64,000 nucleotides of DNA from Calendula officinalis (GCA_963853835.1 OY970820.1:18655873-18719872), one strand, 5' to 3'; positions 12,171 to 24,570 are shown, counted from the stretch's first letter. Made by a program: numbers and translations. The notes: generated by a model not told the origin, from the letters alone.

Positions 12171-13127
12171 GAGAAGGTAGCATTGGGCTTTGAAAACACT
12201 TGCATGGGCCTGTTTATGTATCAATGATAACTTGGGCTTATGGGTCATATCAAAGATTATGGGCCTTTTGCTACTTATCATAAAATAAATTTAATACTAA
12301 TCCATTTCTGACATAATTTGTTACTGGATTATTGCCTGGGCATTATCTGATAATTTATTATCCTTAATAAAGTTTTAATTTATAAGAATGTAGAATGTAC
12401 GTTTTCGTAATAAACCAAAAAAGAATGATTCAAAACTTTGTTTGAAGATATGGTTAACATTTAGATTTACCTGCTTCGAGTAAAAATAGTGATCTTGGTG
12501 ACATTGTAAACCAAATGAAAATCGATTAATCCAGTCAAAATCTAAATTGCAACATATATTTAATATGATGAAGATATAAAGCTAGTAAAATGTCAAGTGT
12601 TTTTATAAGAAAATAAAATAGTTTTGTTTAGAAATCTAGTTAAATCTCTATATAGATATAGATTTGCGTGTAACATGAAAGGTTGTACTTTTATCATTGT
12701 TAAAGTCTTCCGTATAGGTTAAACGTCGCTATTGTGTAAATCTCTGTGACTTGTTTGGATTATGCTCACTTTCGTATATAGATTCATACTTATTTTAGTA
12801 CTGTTTACTACTTATTGTTCATACTTATCTTACTTTCATTTGATTAATATAAGTTTGTAAATCAAATAATAAGATTATAAAAAAGAACTAGTAGATTCCA
12901 TGTGTCAATTATTTTATCGGTAAGAGGCCGAAATATGAAAATTTAGTAGGAAATAATATAATTTTTCATACTCAAATATATCATACGAAGTCGTTAGTCC
13001 TCTTCTGTACGCAACACAATAATTGGAGACTATGCAACTCACTCACATAACAAACACTGCTTTTTCAAATATGTTTGATTTGAATTTTGAACTTATTTCG
13101 TAGGTAGTCAATTGATATTTGCGTTTT
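12171..13127. other. Unassigned AT-rich sequence
   Basis: No ORF, terminal repeat or RNA gene is visible to me here. Confidence 0.5.
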
Positions 13128-13370
13128 TTAGGCTGTTCGGTACGGGACAATGCCACACCGGCGTGGGGGATGATGTGGCCTAGCCACGGCGTGGCGACGA
13201 AGACGAACACCCCCCCCCCCCCCCACAGCGTGGGGCGTTGGCATTTAAAAAAAAAACTTTTTTTTTTAATTATTCCCCTATATATATTTACATATTTTCA
13301 CTCATTTTACACACAAAATTAATCCATTTTACTCTCTACAAACTCCTATATTCGTACCTCTCTACTTACA

Positions 13371-14611
13371 ATGGATCCACACAACAACTCTTCATAAACA
13401 CCCAACCAACCTTCACAACAAAATATACCACCGAACCTTGGATTTGGTGGCTACGAGCAATATGTCAACATCCTAAATTCCGGTGTTGCCCCACCTCCAC
13501 AATTTTATCCACAATTCGCACCTCAATTTCAACAACCCCAATATTCACAAAATGTATCTCAATTTGCACCCACAAGCCAATATTTTCAACAACAAATACT
13601 TTCTCAACAAACCCAAACACAAGAACCACAAGCGCGGGGGGGGGGGGGGGGGTGGGGGGGGGGGGGGGCAAGCGAAAGGGGAGAGGGAAACGGAAAGGGA
13701 AAAGGAAAGAAAAAGAAGTTGTTGAAGAAGTTGTGGAAGAAGATGTGGAAGAAGACACACAACTTCCATGGACGGAAAATGAGGAAATTGCGTTGTGCCG
13801 AGCTTGGTGTGGCACTTCTAAAAACGAGAAAGACGGGAATGACATGAGAATTAAAAGCTATTGGGAATCCATTCTTTCTAAATTTCATAGCTTCATGGAA
13901 GTCTCGCCATACCGAAAAGACAATAGTCTTAGTAGCAAATGGTGTGACATAAACAATAAGGTTACAAAATTTAATGGTATATACAACAAACTTTCGTCGG
14001 AAAGAAACAGCGGAATGGCCGAGTTTGATGTTTTGGAGGCCACCAAGAAACAATACAAAGTTGAAAAAAATGGCCATAATTTTGAGCTAGATCGACATTG
14101 GTTGATTTTAAAAGAGGATCCAAAATGGATCGGCACAATTACTAAAGATCAACAACAATCAAAGCGCTCAAGAAGTTCACAATCGGTTGATGTTTCTGAT
14201 GGTCGTTCTCGTGTCGACCTTAATGCAGGGGATGATGAATTTCCAGATGACCTATTCGACGATATTGATGAAACCCCAACTCCTCAACGACCAATTGGAA
14301 GAGACAAGGCTAAACGAGCGGGTAGGCATGCGGCGGAAAATGAAGCGAAGAGCCAGCATAGGGAAGAAATTCAAAAACGATTAAACGACCACGTTGAGTC
14401 AACGAAAGAGCGCGTAGAGATGCGTCGTCTACAAGTTCAAATGGAGAGGGAGAAAGATGAAAGAGATAGGGCGCTTGCAACCGAACAAAGAATGATCAAT
14501 AATTTGAATATTTTGAGTACGCAACCGCCGCCAGGCTTGCCGCAAGATCTTCAACATTTCCTAGCCGCGAAGGAAAGGGCCCGAAAAGTCATGAGCGATT
14601 TAGGATTATAG
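13371..14611 (+). pseudogene. Harbinger ORF1, Myb/SANT-like DNA-binding protein, frame-broken
   Basis: In Harbinger elements this protein binds the transposon ends and helps bring the transposase to the nucleus. The likely start is ATG 13371. The first frame has a TAA at 13395-13397, then encodes a Q/P/N-rich stretch (NIPPNLGFGGYEQYVN and PQFAPQFQQPQYSQN) up to the poly-G tract. The homologous protein continues in a different frame after the tract: a basic KRKGRGKRKGK patch, then the Myb/SANT-like region PWTENEEIALCRAWC...YWESILSKFH...LSSKWCDINNKV (about 13765-14100). It ends in a charged coiled-coil-like C-terminus rich in E, R and Q. A single long open frame from 13238 exists, but its first 130 residues look like a wrong-frame translation. 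Annotators often mislabel such proteins as glutathione transferase T3-like. Probably non-functional as read. Confidence 0.75.
13636..13668 (+). repeat. G17-T-G15 tract at the frame switch of Harbinger ORF1
   Basis: Seventeen G, one T and fifteen G lie exactly where the coding frame changes between the Q/P-rich and Myb-like parts. Its length decides the frame and is prone to slippage or base-calling error. Confidence 0.95.
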
Positions 14612-15055
14612 TTTTTATATTTTTAGTATTTTTAATTTAATGTATTGTTATTTTTATTTTTAATTTTAAGTATTGTATTTTTAATTTTATGTATTGTTAT
14701 TTTTATTTTTAAGTATTGTATTTTTAATTTTATGTATTATTAATTTAATTTAATGGAAGTTTAATATTATGTTTAAAAAATAAATAGAAAAGAAATGATG
14801 AGATGGAAAATAAAATGGTGTGGTGTGGTGTGGTGGGTATTTCCACCAAATGATGTCGTGTGGTGGTGGTGTGGTTGCTTAGGTGGCGATGATGTGGCAA
14901 GCAAAATGGGTACCACATGTGGTACCCATACCTAGTAACCTTAGTGGAAAATCAGAAATTGAAAAATACAAAAATGAGGATAAAAAACCTTAATGAGAAA
15001 AAAGGTTACAGTTTGCTTATTACAGGCAGTATAGTATTGAAATCTAAGTTATGAA

Positions 15056-15170
15056 ATGGCTTATAGCCTAGCGGTGTCAATGTGACTACATGATTGTGAG
15101 TTTAAGTCCTGTTAAGGACAAAAATTAGTGTAACTTTAGTGCGTGTGTATTTGACGTTCCAAAAAAAATA
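15056..15170 (+). mobile_element. Candidate tRNA-derived SINE
   Basis: A box-A-like TAGCCTAGCGG is followed about 35 bp later by a box-B-like GTGAGTTTAAGTCC, then a tRNA-unrelated body and an A8 tail at 15161. This is the layout of a plant SINE. Flanking duplications were not clear. Confidence 0.55.
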
Positions 15171-15533
15171 TAATAATAAATTGATAAATAAATAAAAGAT
15201 CAACATAAACTAAATATTAAATTATATTCAAATTGTTAAATTCGAGTTCTAGCAATTCAGTACTACATGCTCATAATATATTGATAAAGGAAAAAAGTGT
15301 GAATTTTGGTCCATGCGAGGTAAGTACGATATGATGATTATGGTTTTTGGAGAACAAGTTTGTAATGCATGAAATATCAAAAAAGAAAAAAAAAAGGTTT
15401 GTAATGCATGTTTATCGTGGATTAAATGATAATGTTTCAAAATATATTTAATCCACTGACCTTAATTTATCCATTGACCTATTATTTATGACTTATTCAA
15501 AAATAATTATTATCTAAAAATAAATATAAAATA

Positions 15534-15718
15534 GGAAAATGATAATGACAGCCCTAAGGGCTGTCAATAAGAGGCTAAAACATGCATCAAAATTTGTACA
15601 ATAATTAATAACCGCCCCCTGCATTTTAGGAATCATCCCCCACTAACAAAAGTACAAACACTTTATGCATCTAACTACCCCTTAATGACAGTCCTAAGGA
15701 CTGTCATTAACAAAACCC
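15534..15718. mobile_element. 185-bp MULE-type MITE with perfect 9-bp TSD
   Basis: TATAAAATA flanks both sides (15525-15533 and 15719-15727). The ends are GGAAAATGATAATGACAG and CTGTCATTAACAAAACCC. Just inside each end is a small palindrome, GACAGCCCTAAGGGCTGTC on the left and GACAGTCCTAAGGACTGTC on the right. Confidence 0.85.
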
Positions 15719-15727
15719 TATAAAATA

Positions 15728-17744
15728 ATATCCCACTTCTTTAAATCTTAGATGTAAACGCTCAAATAATTGATAAGAGTAGACTTACTCTAAAGTAACA
15801 TTTTATATACAAATTATTAGACTTCGAAAAGCTTTGAGTTCGAGCAACTATGATATTTGTTAAGATAAATAATTTGATTATGTATATAAATCAGCGTATT
15901 CTTTGGTGATACGGTAGCCGGTAGGGCAAGTTCACGTCGGCAATGGTGAATTCAAATAACAAGATTAGATGATGATATTGAATTTTGAAAATCTAACGTA
16001 AATTCTTGCTCATATCGTACAATAATTTGTATTTCATCTGATTTAAAATAAGTGATACATTGTTGATTTCACGGGTTTTAGACAAAAGATTGTAGTAATG
16101 ATTAAATTATATAAATTGGATGGTTAGTGAATAATGAGTCTTACATCTTTTGAATAAAGTGAGGTTAATGATACTGAAAAATAAAAATAAAGGTAAATGA
16201 GTCATTTCAGTATAATAAATTAGATAATTAGTGAGTATGGACTCTATTATTTTTTTGTCAAATAAGGTAATTTTTTAAAGTTTATCACTTATTTTGAATT
16301 ACTCCAAGAAGCAAAAGATATCACATATTTTGAATCGGAGGAAGTATAAGAAACAAAAAAGGGCCCAATTAAACCATGATATGTTTAAAGTTTTGTTTGT
16401 TTGTTTTTTCTCTTTTGGGGGGAGGATATGACAATTATTTCAAAAACCTATATGATTGATTTAAGAAAAGTCCTCGGGTTTGAATGAAAATTTTCAACAT
16501 GAGGTGTGGGGGTTACCGGGTTAGGTTTAACCAATCTAAGTGATTTGGTAGACAATCATGCAATAAAGATTTAGGTAAAGAAGAAATATTGGATACGTTA
16601 CTGCTATTTTGTATTTTACAAAAAATAATCATCAAAGAGATTACCAAAATTACAATATCCACTGGTAATTTTCTAAACATAGTTTAATTTTTTGTTTAAA
16701 AAGGCTAAAAAGATCATTACAGTTTCCCAAAGAATTAATTAGAGCATCGATAAATTATTATTTTCTTAAAATACTACATGACTGCAACATACAACATCTA
16801 AGATGCCACTAGTAAGTTGAGTACGTTTGGTGAAAGTGGTCCTTGTTTCGCTTGTTGTATATTTCTTACCGTCTGCACAACCTGTAAATAAGAAACCACA
16901 AGGAAAAAATTGACCAAAAGACCATGTGTTATCTTAGCCATTATAACCCATTTTTTACTATATTTGGCGCTCAATTATTTTGAATGCTTACTTATTTGCA
17001 TGCTATAAATTCAAGATGGGTCAGGTCCTTCATGGTGGGCTGGTGGCTCACCTTCAACCTTTATGGTTACTTATACTTTATCAAATGTTTATCGTCTAAT
17101 TTTCATTTTGTTTAATGATTATTCGGTAATAGTATAGTTTTAAGAAATTCTGAATAATTTTTCGGATGTCACATGTTCAATCCTTCAACTGGTAAACATA
17201 AATCAGGTGGCCATCGGAATATCTGTAAATGATAACGGTAACAGTTTATTCGCGTACATCACGAGCAGAAGCTCGACCACTCAAGGATACACATTATAAA
17301 TGAGAATAATCTTATAAAAAGAAGAAATAATTCATTTTCTTTAATATTTTGGTATGTATAATTATTGTCTTGTAATTATATTATTTTAGTTTTTATAAGA
17401 GGTTCTTTTTATGATCTAAAGACTTTGAATTCAAATTTTTAATATGGATATCGTATACTGCAATGATCTAATAGTTTATAGATCGGTAAGTAACGTTTGA
17501 TTTAACGGAATCTGATTTTGTGTTGAGATTGGAGACCATCTTACACCCATGTTTTACTTCATTTTCCACAACTTGTTTCTTTAATGTGAGTGTACTATGT
17601 GTTATAGAGCTTGTACAATATGGTGTACAAAATAATACGAAGTATATGTTGTACACAAATGACTTCCTTTAAGAAATTTTAATATGATTGAATAACATAT
17701 ATTACTATGAATAATAATATTGCTTCTTAATATTTGTTCCTATT
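15728..17744. other. Unassigned AT-rich intergenic sequence
   Basis: No supported gene or bounded element. Open frames are short and lack family features. Confidence 0.5.
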
Positions 17745-17746
17745 TA

Positions 17747-17989
17747 CTCCCTCCGTCCCACAAAAAACTTCCCATTTGAGATGGGCACAAGTTTTAAGGT
17801 GATAGTTAGTGGTGGGGTCATTGATAATAATTTTGATTAAAATATAAGATTGATTTGGAGAGAGAAAGAAAGTTAGTGGATAGTTAGTGGTGGGGTCCTT
17901 AGTAATAATAGTATTTTATTGAAATGGGAAGTTTTTTGTGGGACAAAAATTTAGGGTGAAATGGGAAGTTTTTTGTGGGACGGAGGGAG
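17747..17989. mobile_element. Stowaway MITE, 243 bp, TA TSD
   Basis: The terminal repeats are CTCCCTCCGTCCCACAAAAA and its complement at the right end, ending GGACGGAGGGAG, flanked by TA at 17745-17746 and 17990-17991. Almost the whole element is one inverted repeat. Confidence 0.93.
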
Positions 17990-17991
17990 TA

Positions 17992-18743
17992 TTTTAGTAT
18001 TTAATTGATAAGATATGTGTTAAAATCAAGGATAATATTAGAAGAATTAATTAGTAGATTACACGTGTCATATTATCAAGTGGATATGAAGATAAGTATG
18101 AATAAATATCATTTCTCATACTACTATATCAATAAGCAACATGTCCCCATTGCTTGCACAACTAGTCTATTTCGACTAGTACTTTCATGCATTGAGTTGC
18201 TTAACGAACGGTCGGATGTTGAATTGTATACACGTGAAAACTAAAACACATGAACCGTTTTTGTAATTTTCATAAAAGAAATCCGACATGTCGTATGTAC
18301 AACACCGGCTAAAATGGCATGTCTATCTATATTATAATTGTTCACGCCATTTTTTGCATTCTATGTTCTTTATTGGATTAAATGAGATATATGGATTAAT
18401 CGAAATTTAATACTCAAATAACATGCAAAAATATACTTCGTATATGCATTAAAGAAAGAAATGCAATACTAAAAAAAAAGAGAATTAGCAAAGAACAATA
18501 GTTCAATCATTTTGCATAAATAGATAATACCAATTATGAAATAATTACATAATGATATATGATAGATAAAATGTGATTAACAACATGCACATTGATATCG
18601 TTAAAGATGCCGGCAATACCTTTTTAGACCTAGCAAAAGTAATCAAATGATAAAAATGGGAAATGGGAAAAAACAAAAAGAAGTTAACAGAACTCACGTA
18701 AATTATTCAAAGCTTATAACATAGTGTTGTTGATATATATGAT
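17992..18743. other. Unassigned AT-rich sequence
   Basis: A 79-codon open frame at 18005-18244 has no recognisable feature and is treated as chance. Nothing else seen. Confidence 0.5.
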
Positions 18744-18751
18744 GTTGTACA

Positions 18752-19302
18752 TAGAGATGCAAACGGGTACGGGTAATAGCGGGTACTGCAAAACCCGTAC
18801 CCGTACCCGACCCGCTATTCTTATACCCGTACCCGCCCCGTACCCGGTCAAATACCCTTCGGGTTCGGGTAGAAAAATACCCGCCGGGTACGGGTAACCC
18901 GATGGGTACCCGTTCAATAAAAAAATTAAACAAAATAGGTAAAACATTTAAAACTCTTAGTTCGTTCAGGCTTATTCCGTTCAATACGTAATGGATTAAC
19001 GGGAGACGAGCCAAATTTTAACCATTATTAAATTGGACTAATGAGAGATTAAGTGTTGGGTTAAGTTTGAGTAGTGACTCGTGGGCTAAACATGTACTAA
19101 AAAATTAACACATTAATATATATATTCGGGTCGGGTATAAACGGTGCGGGTATTATAAAACCCGTACCCGACCCGTACCCGCTCTCGGGTATGAAATTTA
19201 AACCCATCTCCGACCCATTACCCGTTTAGACGGGTAATACCCGCCCCGTAAGACTCGGGTACCCACGGGTACCCAAACCCGCGAGTTAAATTTGCATCCC
19301 TA
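18752..19302. mobile_element. hAT-type MITE, CGGGTA-motif family, 8-bp TSD
   Basis: The ends are TAGAGATGCAAA...TTTGCATCCCTA with GTTGTACA at 18744-18751 and 19303-19310. Both arms consist of reiterated ACCCGTACCCG words in inverted orientation, so the single strand should fold into a long hairpin. The open frames across it are repeat artefacts. Confidence 0.92.
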
Positions 19303-19336
19303 GTTGTACATAACATAATGTCTAACAAATTAAAAT

Positions 19337-19849
19337 AAATTAGATGTCATAAAAATAGTCACGCCAATTCTCAAGCTTCCTATACTCATTACTATTTTAT
19401 TAGTCTCATCATCTCTAATTATTAATTATATAAGATATATAAAATATGATGTCTCTTTCTATCTCAAAACTTACTTTTTAGATAATTTAATATCTTTTTT
19501 TATTCTTTATCAAGTTATAGAAATTTATGTGAGCCCTACTTAAAACTTAACATAAATCTATTAGTATGATAAAACAAAACATATATGACTACATGTCACT
19601 TTTTTATAACACTATCCGTACACGTGGCGCATTCACAATTTTTTAGAATTTTTTTTTCCACCTATAGTTTTATTAGATAAATGTAAAAAATTAATTATAT
19701 TGATCAATCACAAATTCTAAATTTAAATTAACATTTTAAGATAAATTAGATGTCATAAAAATAGTCACGTCAATTCTCAAGCTTCCTATACTCATTACTA
19801 TATTATTACTCTCATCATCTCTAACATAATTATTTATTATATAAGATAT
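19337..19849. repeat. Tandem duplication (about 406-410 bp period), second copy split by the Sirevirus
   Basis: Sequence beginning AAATTAGATGTCATAAAAATA at 19337 recurs at 19743 and runs to the retrotransposon edge at 19849. The copy then resumes right of the element at 31338, where the stretch ATGATGTCTCTTTCTATCTC matches 19448 onward. The intact first copy therefore shows the empty site. Confidence 0.85.
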
Positions 19850-20489
19850 TGTCAGGATCGATTAACTATGATCAGTTAATAAACACCTTTAGATCTAATT
19901 GATTATAGAAGTTAGAGCGGATTAACACTATATCAATGTGATTAAGAACAATGAACTGTAAGAATAATATGCAATAATATTAAGAACACAGTTTCACAAA
20001 AAGCTTCAATGTATATTATTGATTAACAATACACACGTACGTTTACAATTCGTAAGGAACTATATATAATAGTACTTGAAGCCTAACTATTTACCCTAGT
20101 TATTCTAGGACTTGATTTACATCGAATTATAAAAGATATATATTGAATAACATTCTATAACTAACTCTGCGAAGATCTCGGACTTGATATGCTTCCAAAA
20201 CACGTACCAGTAGTAATACCATTCATCAGTAGTAAATGAGTATCATCAGTAGTAACTCTGGTAATCAGTAGTAAGTCCAAAACCAACATCAGTAGTAACT
20301 ACTATGATCAGTAGTATCTTCAATATGTGCATGATCAGTAGTAAGCTAGTTATAGACTTCACCAGTATCAACTCATCAGTAACATGTGTTTCTGCCCCAT
20401 CAGTAGTAATCATAGTCTTCATCAGTAATAACTATGATCAGTACTAACTGCAGCATCAGTAATAAGTTGAACTGTGATCTGCTCCAACA
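19850..20489 (-). mobile_element. 3' LTR of the Sirevirus-like element
   Basis: 640 bp, TG...CA. In element orientation the first 285 bp hold eight exact TACTACTG motifs (CAGTAGTA on plus) and several variants. A TATA-like TATTATATATAGTT (about 20054-20067) follows, a U3-like order. Confidence 0.93.
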
Positions 20490-20503
20490 ATCTCCCCCTA
20501 AAC
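20490..20503 (-). other. Polypurine tract
   Basis: On the minus strand this reads GTTTAGGGGGAGAT and directly abuts the 3' LTR, as expected for the plus-strand primer of reverse transcription. Confidence 0.85.
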
Positions 20504-20521
20504 TTATTGATTCTCTTTCAA

Positions 20522-23500
20522 TCAATTAAGTTTCTTTTGTTCTTCTTCTTCCCTCTTTCTTTTCTCTAGGGTTCTTTGATTCTGTTGTCTTCTTTGTTCA
20601 ATAATGTAACTACTGTTTTTCTTTGTAAAGTAGGTCAATTTATTCTGGAACATTACAGCATCATATGGTTTCATCATAGTGTTTGTGAATATCTGATACA
20701 TAGTCTTTTCAGAATGTGGATATTCGTTTTCATACAAGTATAGCTCACATCTTTTGCTTGATTTTTCAAAGAAGTACATATTTGCAGTTGGGATAACATT
20801 CCAAGCATATACATTTTCTGGATCTGTAAACTGTTCTGGGTAGTTATCTGGATAAAATGCAGCATCTATCATTCTTGTTAAATATCCAGCACCAGACTCT
20901 TTCCATGATTTCTTTGTCATCCTTGGTTTTCCAATGATCAGAAGTTTAATAACATCACTTCTTGAACAAGATCTAATCAATGGTAACCATCCAGTAAATC
21001 TTTGAACAACTTTGTCTTCCCTTATAATTTCTATAACATTATTAGGCATAACTCTCCAATTGATGATTGGATTGTTCTGCAAGGGAGCAACTGGTACTTC
21101 AAGAACAGGAATAATTTGTTCTGTTTTTGATTTCTTTTGAGCACTTTGTTCTTGAGTAATAGTCTTTCTTTTCTTGGTTTGGGGAGTTGAGGATTCACCA
21201 GTAGTTGATATACTACCAGTTTTAATTAATCTTGGACTGATTGGAATTAAGGCTTTTGATTTCTTTTCTTCTTCAGCTTCTTGTTCAGCCAATTCTTTCT
21301 TCTTAGCAGCACAATATTTTTCAATAATAGTGATCATCTTCATTCTGCCAAAGGACTTTGCACTGTGCCCTTTTGATTTCAAATATTCAATCATATTTGT
21401 TTTCTGTTCAAACACATCATCTGTTAATTCACTTTTTGTTCTTTTGCATTCAGATATCAGATCTTCAAGACAGTTTATATGTTCTTCTTCAACTTTTCTA
21501 AGTCTTTTAAATTCTGCCTTTTGAGCTTCTAACTGCATATCTGTTATTTGAACAGGTACTTCAGCTTCTTGAGATCTTTGAGTAGCTTTCTTTTTCTTTT
21601 CTTCAAGAGCTTGATACATAGCTACCTTTTCTAAGTATCTCTTGTGCTTCACCTTCCATCTTGATTATTTATCACCTCTGACAAGATTGATTTTGTTCAC
21701 CATGTAGTGACCTAGTGCTCTGTTAGGGTAATCTTCATCATAAATTTCTTTACCCTTTCCAATACAAGCTGAAGGTGGAGGTGGAATATATTTCATATCA
21801 GGAACACCTCTGATTATTATTGATGGAGAGAATAATGTAAGTTCATTTTGTTGAAGTATTTTTGGATGTTGAGGAAGTGTGCATTCATCAACTTCAAACC
21901 AGTTCACATTATCATCAATGTCAGGTATGATAAGTGGTTGATCAGGTGTTGGTGGTTTGGTGATGACTTCAAAACGTTCTCTTTTAATTAGCTCTGGGAG
22001 CTCTAGTTCTTCCTCTTCAGTAGTAACCAAGGTAGTTACTACTGGTGTGACTTCAGGAGTTACTACTGATAGGGCATCAGTAGTGTTTGGTGCAATTGTT
22101 TCCTCTTCTTGATTTACTACTGCTATGACATCAGTAGTAGTAGGAGTTACTACTGATGCTTCTTTTGAGCTTGTTCTTCCATAGGAGCAGTAGTATCCTC
22201 ATCAGTAATATCCATCATTTCTAGGCTTTCATCATTGACCTGGCCTTCATCAACTTTTGTTTCTTTAAGATTGAGGAGAGAAGTTGCTGCTGCTGCAATT
22301 GATTCATCTATCATGCTTTGAATGTTGTCCTTCTCCCCCTTAGTGAGCTCAACTGGTGGAGCTTCACTATTATCAATCTTCTTCTTCAGTCTCCTTATTA
22401 TCTTTGTTTGTTGATGAAGCATGTGCTCATATAATATCATTCTTTAATTTGTTGATTGTATTGATATGCTTTTTCATGTATTTCATTGTTTTTCCTTGAT
22501 TGGTGAGATATGTAAGGCAGTCATGTACAGTGGATTCAAGGTATCCCAACCTATCCGTCAATTGTGTTTGTTTAATACTGCCCTCACTCCATCTAGCAAG
22601 ATCATCGGGCTCACTAACAGGTACATTGACTTTAAGGTTTTCCATCCTTTCCGTCAATTCAACAGTTTCAGTTCTACCCTCATCACTTCTTGGTGATAAA
22701 ATGGGTTGTTTGGACATTCTCTTCTTCCTAGAAGAAGCAGTAGTGCCCCCCTTGTGGTTTCTTGGAACCGGGGTCCTCTTAGTAATTCCTCAAAAGAGTC
22801 ATCACTTAGAGTTGCCGAGGTCTGGGTCTTAGTGATGTTCTCACTATCCTGTGCACCCACCTTTGGGGCATCAGTAATGAGAGCCCTTTCCTCATGTCCT
22901 CTCTCCTCCTTGGAGGACAACTCTTGGAGCATGGGGTTTGACTCAATTTGTCCCCTGGTGTCCTTGAAGGAAGTTTTCTTCCTTTTATAGACAGTGGATA
23001 TATTTTGGGTTACATTTGGTAGGTCTTCCACAGAGTGAAGAGTAGCACTCTGAGGATTTATTTCATGTTCCTGGAACACAGTCAGGACATCTAATTGAGT
23101 GGGTGATTGAGTGACTGTTTGGGGTGGTGTTTGGGCTTTATTTGGGGGTGATGGAGTGGGTTGAGGTTCAATTTGGGTTGTGTCTTTGATTGAACCATCT
23201 CCAAGATGTTGTTGATCTTTGATCATGTTAGGAAACAGAGGGGTTTCCTTGCCCGAAAATTTAAATTGTTTTCTCATATTAGAGAAAACTTTCTTGTCCA
23301 ACTCAGGAATTATAAAAATATTTTTAGGAGTTGACAAGTTTTGTAATTCACAGTTTAAAATATGTTGAAGAAATCTGGGATACATTAAAAATTTTGAAGC
23401 ACTAAGATTTCCCAACATACCTTCAAAAATCATATTTGAAAAATTAAATACTTGGTCTGTGCATAAACAAACAACAGCAGATGCTATTGATTTGTTAAGC

Positions 23501-23985
23501 TCATTCCAGGTACTTCTTTTGGGAGAAATACAATGTTGAATGTTGTGTACAAGAAATTTTCATTGTGGGGAGAGAAGACCCTTTTGAAAGGTGACTATGT
23601 CAAGTCTTCCCTCATATCCCATTTTATTTAAAATTTCAACAATGTGTTCCTTAGGAAGAGAAAACATACCTGCATCATCATGTAGTTGCAGATGGTGTCG
23701 GATGGATTGTTCAGTTATAGTGACAGTTTTGCCATCCACGGTTGATTTGATCATTGACATAGTTGACCCTTCGGTTCTTTCAGCATTAGTCCAGAAGTCA
23801 ACCAAGTGTTGTTGATATGCTTTCGGATTTTCATTTAAAGCAAACTTTATATATGAGTTTTTCAAGAAATTTACGATTGGACGAAAATCTTTTGTTCCGT
23901 CTGGATACTTTAGGAAAGCACACATGTTGTGAAATTCGGAGTATTTGAGTGTTGTTTGAACATCAAGAGATTGTAGAGTTGCCAT
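20522..23985 (-). pseudogene. Extra ORF (env-like position) of the Sirevirus-like element, disrupted
   Basis: This ORF lies between pol and the 3' LTR, where Sireviruses carry an additional gene, often called env-like; its function is unsettled. The start ATG 23985 sits in AACAATGGC, a strong plant context. The N-terminal block (HNMCAFLKYPDG, FRPIVNFLK, IKFALNENP, LVDFWTNA, ITEQSIRHHLQL) and the later SKFLMYPRFLQ and KVFSNMRKQF resemble proteins common beside Asteraceae Copia elements. The C-terminal half is charged, with coiled-coil-like stretches (21250-21650). Breaks: TGA at 23560-23562 where relatives have Trp, frame changes near 22730 and 22430 and between 22150 and 22030, and TAA at 21665-21667. 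I see no signal peptide or clear membrane span, so an envelope role is not supported by sequence. Confidence 0.8.
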
Positions 23986-24135
23986 TGTTGTCGATGTTAT
24001 GATGTTTGATCGTTTGATTTGAGAGAAATAAGTGTGAATTTTGTTACTGATGCATGGTTTACGATCGTGAGTTAGGGTTTATCGAGAGGATTTAGCAAAT
24101 CGATGGAAGGATAATGCTAAACTAATCGACTTCAG

Positions 24136-24144
24136 CTATTTATA
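24136..24144 (-). promoter_or_regulatory. Candidate internal TATA box for the extra ORF
   Basis: The minus strand reads TATAAATAG, a consensus plant TATA box, about 155 bp upstream of the ATG at 23985. Upstream of it lies an array of nine CAGTAGTA motifs. The order motif array, TATA, leader repeats that of the LTR U3. Confidence 0.55.
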
Positions 24145-24242
24145 TCTTACGATTTATCCTGCAAAAATACTAAATTGCCCTTCGAATCATAACACAACGG
24201 CTAGTTTCGTGGGGGTTAGTTTGGTAATTTGATAGTTGAAAG

Positions 24243-24505
24243 ACCAGTAGTAAATTAGATGTCAGTAAGAAAACGTCAGTAGTAACTAAGGATTTTGACA
24301 TTAGTAGAGACTGTAGACATCAGTAGTAACTAGTGAATTTCATTACTGACCTAACTTACACAAGACCAGTAGTATATGTGGATACCAGTAGTACTGTCTT
24401 ACCAGTAGTATTTGTGTATACCTAATACACACCAGTAGTAGTGACCTACCAGTAGTATTTTGTGCACACGCCTACATACCTGTAAAGCAGACCTACCAGT
24501 AGTAA
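24243..24505. repeat. Array of nine CAGTAGTA motifs between pol and the extra ORF
   Basis: Nine exact CAGTAGTA copies, mostly as ACCAGTAGTA or TCAGTAGTAAC, lie in 263 bp of non-coding spacer. The same word fills the LTR U3. Confidence 0.9.
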
Positions 24506-24570
24506 AACACTTAAACAAATAATTAACTTTTTACAACAAAAAAACTTTACACATGATTTTGAGTGAGAGA

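Larger units (their letters stand above)
13131..14940 (+). mobile_element. PIF/Harbinger-type transposon, non-autonomous (ORF1 only)
   Basis: The TSD TTA (13128-13130 and 14941-14943) flanks imperfect terminal repeats: GGCTGTTCGGTACGGG on the left and GGTTACTAGGTATGGG (reverse complement) on the right. TTA targets are typical of PIF/Harbinger. The element encodes only the Myb/SANT-like ORF1; no DDE transposase is present, so it would need one in trans. A C15 run (13210-13224) sits in the 5' leader. Confidence 0.8.

Noticed and set aside
13465..14136. Minus-strand open frames opposite Harbinger ORF1
   Set aside because: They are shadows of the plus-strand coding sequence; poly-P stretches are the complement of the G tract.
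18752..19302. Telomere-like or satellite array (CGGGTA words)
   Set aside because: Perfect 8-bp TSD and terminal repeats show a bounded hAT MITE; the words are not a tandem telomeric repeat.
20200..20480. CRISPR-like regular repeats
   Set aside because: The repeated octamer has irregular spacing, lies in an LTR, and the genome is a plant.
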